From: an uncultured Flavobacteriaceae bacterium
GTDB lineage: Bacteria > Bacteroidota > Bacteroidia > Flavobacteriales > Flavobacteriaceae
DNA length: 50,823 nt
Direction of reading: 5' to 3'
Assembly: GCA_913062575.1 (NCBI GenBank)
Contig: CAJXVT010000013.1
Coordinates: 1 to 50,823 of the forward strand
Each line of letters starts with the position of its first letter. The stretch's first letter is position 1. The position numbers and the translations under genes were made by a program. Of this stretch, positions 46,301 to 50,823 are shown in pieces. The notes beneath the pieces are model-generated. The model ran no database searches. It had not been told where the DNA came from and saw only the letters and a program-made list of their open reading frames with translations.

Positions 46301-47335
46301 ATGTACAAAATCCTAATAAGACCACTATTATTCCTTTTTGATCCCGAGAAGGTGCATTACTTTACATTTTCTGTCGTAAAGTTTTTACACAGGATTCCGT
46401 TTGTACCAGGAATCATCAGAAGTATGTTTCAAGTAAACGACAAACGTTTGGAAAGAACTGTATTCGGAATTACGTTTAAAAACCCAGTTGGTTTGGCAGC
46501 CGGATTTGATAAAAATGCAGTGATCTATAATGAATTGGCTAATTTTGGCTTTGGATTTATTGAGATTGGAACTGTAACCCCAAAAGGGCAAATAGGAAAC
46601 CCTAAGCAACGATTATTTCGTTTAAAAGATGATCAGGGAATTATCAATAGAATGGGATTTAATAATGATGGAATTGCGCCAGCTATTAAGAATTTAAAGA
46701 AGAACAAAGGTCAAGTTATTATTGGTGGAAACTTAGGAAAGAACACTGCTACTACACCAGAAAATTATACCCAAGATTATTGTGAAGTTTTTAAATCGCT
46801 GCATCCATATGTCGATTATTTTGTATTGAATGTGAGTTGTCCAAATGTTGGGAGTCATGCAAAACTGAATGATAAAGACTATTTGATTGAATTGATTTCT
46901 ACAGTTCAAGATTTGAATTCTAAAGAAGCAACACAGAAACCAATCTTATTAAAAATTGCGCCAGATTTAAACAATAAGCAACTAGATGAAATTATTGAAT
47001 TGGTTGCAGAAACGAAGATTGATGGCGTCATTACATCGAATACATCAACTACTAGAGATAATTTAAAAGCTTCTAAGCAACGTTTAGAAGAAATAGGAAA
47101 TGGTGGAGTAAGCGGACAACCCATTAAAGCACAAAGCACAAAAGTGATTCAATACTTAGCAGATAATTCTAACAAAGCATTTCCAATTATTGGAGTAGGA
47201 GGTATTCACTCTGCTGAAGATGCATTAGAAAAATTAGAAGCCGGAGCTGATTTAGTTCAGGTTTTTACAGGATTTATTTATGAAGGTCCAAGTCTGATTA
47301 AGAAAATCAATAAGGCTATTTTAAAACAATCATAA
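46301..47335 (+). CDS. pyrD: Dihydroorotate dehydrogenase (quinone), class 2
   Basis: A 344-residue flavoenzyme oxidising dihydroorotate with quinone in pyrimidine synthesis. The N-terminal ~45-residue membrane-associating extension ([17 protein letters not shown]...) and [38 protein letters not shown] are class 2. The catalytic-base segment reads NVSCPNVG with Cys180, whereas E. coli PyrD has NISSPN with Ser175 at this site. Cys is normal for class 1 enzymes, so the active site mixes the two types. Confidence 0.93.
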   Translation: MYKILIRPLLFLFDPEKVHYFTFSVVKFLHRIPFVPGIIRSMFQVNDKRLERTVFGITFKNPVGLAAGFDKNAVIYNELANFGFGFIEIGTVTPKGQIGNPKQRLFRLKDDQGIINRMGFNNDGIAPAIKNLKKNKGQVIIGGNLGKNTATTPENYTQDYCEVFKSLHPYVDYFVLNVSCPNVGSHAKLNDKDYLIELISTVQDLNSKEATQKPILLKIAPDLNNKQLDEIIELVAETKIDGVITSNTSTTRDNLKASKQRLEEIGNGGVSGQPIKAQSTKVIQYLADNSNKAFPIIGVGGIHSAEDALEKLEAGADLVQVFTGFIYEGPSLIKKINKAILKQS

Positions 47336-47349
47336 TTTTAAAACAATTT

Positions 47350-47413
47350 GTCATTCTTGCGAAGGCAGGAATCCAAACTGGATTTACTATAGATTCCTGG
47401 TTTCGCAGGAATG
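47350..47413. repeat. REP-like imperfect hairpin element
   Basis: Arms GTCATTCTTGCGAAGGCAGGAATCC and GATTCCTGGTTTCGCAGGAATGA pair across ~18 nt. This ATTCCTGCGAAGGCAGGAAT-type palindrome recurs between genes in many bacterial genomes. It separates pyrD and the LysE gene. One copy only in this window. Confidence 0.6.
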
Positions 47414-47437
47414 AAAAAAATGAATATTTTTATTTAA

Positions 47438-48055
47438 ATGTTAGAAACCCTAATTTCTTTTTCAATAGCAACATTAGCCTTGGCGCTATCTCCGGGGCCA
47501 GATAATATCTTTGTCTTAACACAAAGTATTGTAAATGGGAGAAAATATGGATTGGCAACCGTTTATGGTTTAATGACAGGGTGCATTATTCATACTACTT
47601 TGTTAGCATTTGGGGTTTCACTAATTATAAAAGAAAGTGAATCCTTATTTTTGGGAATTAAATTATTTGGCGCTGCCTATTTACTATTCTTAGCTTATAA
47701 AGTCTTTAAATCTGATGCTTCTATTACATTTGCTGAAGACAATATCACAAAGAAAACAACAACACAGTTATTTAAGCAAGGCTTTATAATGAATGTGTTA
47801 AACCCTAAAGTATCCATTTTCTTTTTGGCTTTTTTTCCAGGGTTTTTATTCAGTGATACATTGAGTACAGTAATTCAGTTTTATGTATTAGGATTCATCT
47901 TTATGCTGGTCTCCTTGATTGTGTTTTCTACGATAGCCATTCTAGCTGGAACAATTTCAGAATATATAAAGAGCCATAAAAATGTTGGTCTTTACTTAAA
48001 ATGGACACAAATTGTGGTGTTTGTTGGGATTGCTATATTTATTTTATTTTTTTAA
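47438..48055 (+). CDS. LysE/RhtB-family amino-acid exporter
   Basis: A 205-residue inner-membrane protein with about six hydrophobic segments. The N-terminal SPGPDNIFVLTQSIVNGRKYGLATVYGLMTGC motif and NPKVSIFFLAFFP are typical of the LysE/RhtB translocators, which export amino acids or analogues. Substrate not predictable. Its 3' end overlaps the convergent serine hydrolase gene by 17 nt. Confidence 0.9.
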   Translation: MLETLISFSIATLALALSPGPDNIFVLTQSIVNGRKYGLATVYGLMTGCIIHTTLLAFGVSLIIKESESLFLGIKLFGAAYLLFLAYKVFKSDASITFAEDNITKKTTTQLFKQGFIMNVLNPKVSIFFLAFFPGFLFSDTLSTVIQFYVLGFIFMLVSLIVFSTIAILAGTISEYIKSHKNVGLYLKWTQIVVFVGIAIFILFF

Positions 48056-50045
48056 AATATAGATTTCGCACACGACCATTAGATACTTTACAACCCGTAA
48101 TATTGTTATTCCCATCTCTTATAAATTCAACTTTTCCAAAAAACCAAACAGCACCTGTAAATTCATCTTTCTTTGTTGGACTCAAATTAAAATCACTTAA
48201 CCTACTGTGTTTAGAGACTAGCTTCCCATCAACAACAGAGAAATGATAGGTTGTAGATAGCTCTTCACTATAAAATTCTCCAGTAAAGTCGACTAAATCA
48301 ACAGCGTCTGTATCAAATCCTTTTAGACGTGGAGCATCCATTATGCGCCCACCTTGATGCAGTTTTATTGCGGCAATGTTTTTTCCTGCATTTGGAATAA
48401 ACTCAATTTTAGCCTCAACGCCTTTTACTTTAAATTCTGTAATAGATATTGGTGAAAGAGAAAGAACAGCTTGGCCAGTTGCTTTTGCAGATAACTCTCC
48501 ATTGATATTTCTTATTTGAATTGTAAAACCTGGTTGAAGTTCAAACTCTCCAACATATGTATTCAATGTGTTTTCTGATACAGTGATATTTTTTGTTGCT
48601 ACTTTTTGAATTACTTTCTTCTTTATCGGAGCAATTTTAATTTTATCTTTTAGGTAAATATCAACAACTTGATGTGCCATTCCTCCGGAGTTAAATTCGG
48701 CTGAATTACTAAAAACAATGACAGAAAAGTTCTCATCTGGAAAACGAGTTAAATATGATCGATATCCAGCATCAGCACCGCCATGTTGTATTTCATTTAG
48801 TCCTTTGTATTTCCCAACAAATTGGCCCAATGCACCTCCAAACTTTTTTCCATTGTTAAGAATTGCTGGCGTATTCATTGTATTGATGATTGCTGCATCT
48901 CCAACAATTGGATTGTTAAAGTTTACGGACCATTTGCTTAAGTCTTCTACAGTAGTAAAGAGACTTGTAGCCCCTACATTCGCGTAGCTTAATACATTTT
49001 TTTTATATCCTATACCACTTGAATAATATGAATAGGCTCTGTTTTTTACAATTTTTTCATGGTCATCATAAAATAAGGTGTTGTGCATTTGTAAGGGCTC
49101 AAAAATGGCGGCTTTTGTAAATTCTGCAAAAGACATTTTTGAAACTCTAGACACAACTTCAGCTAAAAGAGTAAACCCAGTATTACAATAGGCATACTCA
49201 CTACCTGGTGTAAAATTCAACGCTTTCTGCTTACTTACAAGTTTAAGTACATGCTCTTTTGTAATGACATCATCCAAGCGCCAACCTGCCATGGCAAGTA
49301 AATTCCACTGATCTCTTAGTCCACTGGTATGAGTTGCCAAATGACGCAAGGTAATTTTATTTCCAAAATCTGGAACTTCAGAAATGTACTTTCTTATATC
49401 ATCATCTAAACTTAATTTTCCTTGTTTTTCTAATAGGAGTATTGAAAATACGGTAAACTGTTTTGAAACCGATGCAATATGAAATATGGAAGATGTAGTA
49501 ATCGGAATGTTGTATTCTAAATTGGCAAGTCCATACCCCTTTTTGTGAATAATTTTACCATCCTTAACAACAGCAACTGCTAGACCAGGAGTTTCTTTGG
49601 TTGTCCAAGGAGTAAAAAGCTCATCAACTTGTTTATTTGGCGAAGTAGCTTTTGGTTTGATATGTTGTGTACTTAACACATAATACCCTTTAGTTTCTTT
49701 TGCATTTAGTTGGGAGACTTCTATAATATAGCTTCCTTTTTTGCTAGATGTAATAGAAAATAACTCAGGACCATATTGTCCATTTGGTGAGTCGAATTCT
49801 TGAATTTTAGCACCTTTAGAATCATAGGTAATAACTTTTACATCAACACCATGTTGCATTAATTTAAAAAAAGCATATTGATTCTTTTTTAGTGTTACTT
49901 TATACTGATGCTCCTCACTAGGAGTAATATTTGATGTTATTTGTTTGTCGTTGGCTAGCTTTCCTTTTTGAATTTGAGCTTTAACAACACTTATTTGAGT
50001 ACCTATTAATAGTAATAATGTTAGTTTAAGTATGGCTTTATTCAT
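48039..50045 (-). CDS. Beta-lactamase-type (class C/penicillin-binding-like) serine hydrolase
   Basis: A 668-residue secreted protein. Signal peptide 1-23; an N-terminal beta-sandwich (~25-130, PPC-like). The serine hydrolase domain (~140-480) has the SxxK nucleophile SVSK (192-195), YCN (286-288) and HGG (421-423) in place of KTG. A C-terminal region (~485-668) contains two beta-rich, lipocalin-like repeats. Related proteins include esterases and D-aminopeptidases as well as beta-lactamases, so antibiotic resistance should not be inferred. No sorting tail is evident. Start at ATG 50045 follows A-rich leader. Confidence 0.9.
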   Translation of the reverse strand: MNKAILKLTLLLLIGTQISVVKAQIQKGKLANDKQITSNITPSEEHQYKVTLKKNQYAFFKLMQHGVDVKVITYDSKGAKIQEFDSPNGQYGPELFSITSSKKGSYIIEVSQLNAKETKGYYVLSTQHIKPKATSPNKQVDELFTPWTTKETPGLAVAVVKDGKIIHKKGYGLANLEYNIPITTSSIFHIASVSKQFTVFSILLLEKQGKLSLDDDIRKYISEVPDFGNKITLRHLATHTSGLRDQWNLLAMAGWRLDDVITKEHVLKLVSKQKALNFTPGSEYAYCNTGFTLLAEVVSRVSKMSFAEFTKAAIFEPLQMHNTLFYDDHEKIVKNRAYSYYSSGIGYKKNVLSYANVGATSLFTTVEDLSKWSVNFNNPIVGDAAIINTMNTPAILNNGKKFGGALGQFVGKYKGLNEIQHGGADAGYRSYLTRFPDENFSVIVFSNSAEFNSGGMAHQVVDIYLKDKIKIAPIKKKVIQKVATKNITVSENTLNTYVGEFELQPGFTIQIRNINGELSAKATGQAVLSLSPISITEFKVKGVEAKIEFIPNAGKNIAAIKLHQGGRIMDAPRLKGFDTDAVDLVDFTGEFYSEELSTTYHFSVVDGKLVSKHSRLSDFNLSPTKKDEFTGAVWFFGKVEFIRDGNNNITGCKVSNGRVRNLYFKKIK

Positions 50046-50127
50046 AATAATATATTTTATTTCTCAGTGTGTTAAAATATGATTTTCAGTGTCATAAATT
50101 CTTCTCAAGATACGGAAAGATAATTGT

Positions 50128-50271
50128 TCACTCAAAAAAGCAAGCCATTTCATCAGGCCTTCGTTCAATATATGGTACAAATACATGGTCTTTTGGATAC
50201 CCGATAGGAATTAAAATATATGCGTGTTCGTTAGATGGTCTATTTAAAACTTTAGCTAAAAACTTGACTCT
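50128..50271 (-). pseudogene. Remnant of a nitroreductase-family C-terminus
   Basis: On the minus strand 47 codons after an upstream in-frame stop at 50272-50274 read LAKVLNRPSNEHAYILIPIGYP, then VPYIERRPDEMACFFE and a stop at 50128. The pattern L-x3-LNRPxNEHAYxLxPxGYP-x(4-6)-VPxIxRRxxxE is the typical C-terminal end of nitroreductase-family (flavin) proteins. No start codon or upstream domain remains, so the rest of the gene has been lost. The 295-nt gap (50046-50340) holds only this and AT-rich spacer. Confidence 0.72.
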
Positions 50272-50340
50272 CTAGATTTTATTTTTCTTCTGTTTTATAT
50301 ATTTAATATAGACCCTATTTTATTCTTAGTAGCTTAGAAT

Positions 50341-50823
50341 TTACTCTTTTCTAATAAGCTGAATAGCATCCATTCGTACTTGTGCATTTTTTATTAATGA
50401 TGTTAGTTCGGCTTGTTCTTTAAGTGCTATTTGAATTTCTTCGGGTCTTATATTATTGTTTTTCTTTTGCAATATTTTTAATCGATCTATCTCATGATTC
50501 AGAGTCATGTTCATTCGATTTAGTCCGTTTGCTATTTCTTCTATACGCTGTTTTTTAGCAATTTCTGTAGCTGTTTTTATCATATTTGGTAAGAGCGTTT
50601 CGACTAGTATTTCATTATCAAGTAAAGAATCTATTTGACCAGTAATCAATTTATTATCGAATGTTTCAATAGGATACTTATCTGTCACCTCATTACCAGA
50701 ATGATCTACTATAATTCTTAGAGGTGTCTTTGGAAGAAAACGATCAACATATATGTTTTGTACAGCTGATGTTTCAATAATAAAAAGGACTTCGAGTAGA
50801 AGACCTGGACTTTTTGTTGCTTT
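50341..50823 (-). CDS. rapA: RapA-type RNA-polymerase-associated Swi2/Snf2 ATPase, C-terminal part
   Basis: An open frame of 161 codons (160 residues and the stop) enters from the right edge. Although a GTG at 50688 would give a 115-residue ORF, the frame continues upstream with no stop. It reads VDRFLPKTPLRIIVDHSGNEV, then an amphipathic helical region, NNNIRPEEIQIALKEQ and a final ARVRMDAIQLI-like segment (NAQVRMDAIQLIRKE). These correspond to the end of E. coli RapA (ERFLPPTPIRVVID, NPNIRDDEL, LDALRLIV). RapA recycles RNA polymerase after transcription. The ATPase domains lie outside the window. By length this is roughly the last sixth of the protein. Confidence 0.82.
   Translation of the reverse strand, partial: KATKSPGLLLEVLFIIETSAVQNIYVDRFLPKTPLRIIVDHSGNEVTDKYPIETFDNKLITGQIDSLLDNEILVETLLPNMIKTATEIAKKQRIEEIANGLNRMNMTLNHEIDRLKILQKKNNNIRPEEIQIALKEQAELTSLIKNAQVRMDAIQLIRKE

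Noticed and set aside
48039..50045. Antibiotic-resistance beta-lactamase
   Set aside because: The SxxK/YxN/HGG set and extra N- and C-terminal domains fit the broad serine hydrolase family; no resistance determinant can be claimed.
50069..50275. A 68-codon plus-strand ORF in the last gap
   Set aside because: It is the antisense reading of the nitroreductase remnant; the minus strand carries the recognisable protein motif.

Overview
The window looks like chromosomal DNA from a marine-type member of Flavobacteriaceae (Bacteroidota). It is AT-rich. Many genes are preceded by the Bacteroidota -7 element TAnnTTTG, and Shine-Dalgarno sequences are essentially absent. Markers of the group include a type IX secretion (T9SS) cargo with a C-terminal sorting domain, a PorV/PorQ-family protein, and the housekeeping run kdsD-tatC-carboxymuconolactone decarboxylase-lptB opposite recQ. 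I saw no rRNA, tRNA, CRISPR array, intact insertion sequence or prophage.

Left flank (1-4.4 kb): the N-terminal part of a XerD-type recombinase, a small outer-membrane barrel protein, aroQ, a MarR-GNAT fusion regulator with its own palindromic operator, and the fused histidine-degradation enzyme ftcD.

Surface polysaccharide locus (4.5-24.5 kb): sixteen tightly packed plus-strand genes. They encode a Wzm/Wzt ABC exporter whose ATPase carries a C-terminal carbohydrate-binding domain, eight recognisable or probable glycosyltransferases, a NeuB-NeuC-NeuA set for CMP-nonulosonate (sialic-acid-type sugar), an asparagine-synthetase-like amidotransferase, a hexapeptide acyltransferase, an O-antigen ligase/polymerase-like membrane protein, a CapK/PaaK-like adenylating enzyme and a WbaP/WcaJ-type priming phosphoglycosyltransferase. 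Together they probably build, decorate and export an acidic, amidated and acylated O-antigen or capsule containing a nonulosonic acid. The order of reactions and the glycan structure are inference.

Middle (24.5-39.4 kb): on the minus strand a PorV2-like T9SS protein with a DUF4105 membrane protein, and a YheT hydrolase; then pssA; the kdsD-tatC-CMD-lptB operon; recQ; a tandem pair of unknown outer-membrane paralogues sharing a CxxC motif; a ZIP transporter; a methyltransferase; and an RlmL-like rRNA methyltransferase.

Right part (39.4-50.8 kb): a 1317-residue secreted endonuclease I with an internally duplicated LTD-FN3-FN3 unit and a T9SS sorting tail, an intergenic region with palindromes, pheT, pyrD (class 2 architecture but a class-1-like cysteine), a REP-like hairpin, a LysE exporter and a large serine hydrolase. 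The last 0.7 kb holds two things simple ORF calling would miss: a 47-codon remnant of a nitroreductase C-terminus, and the C-terminal 160 residues of a RapA-type RNA-polymerase-associated Swi2/Snf2 ATPase running off the window edge.
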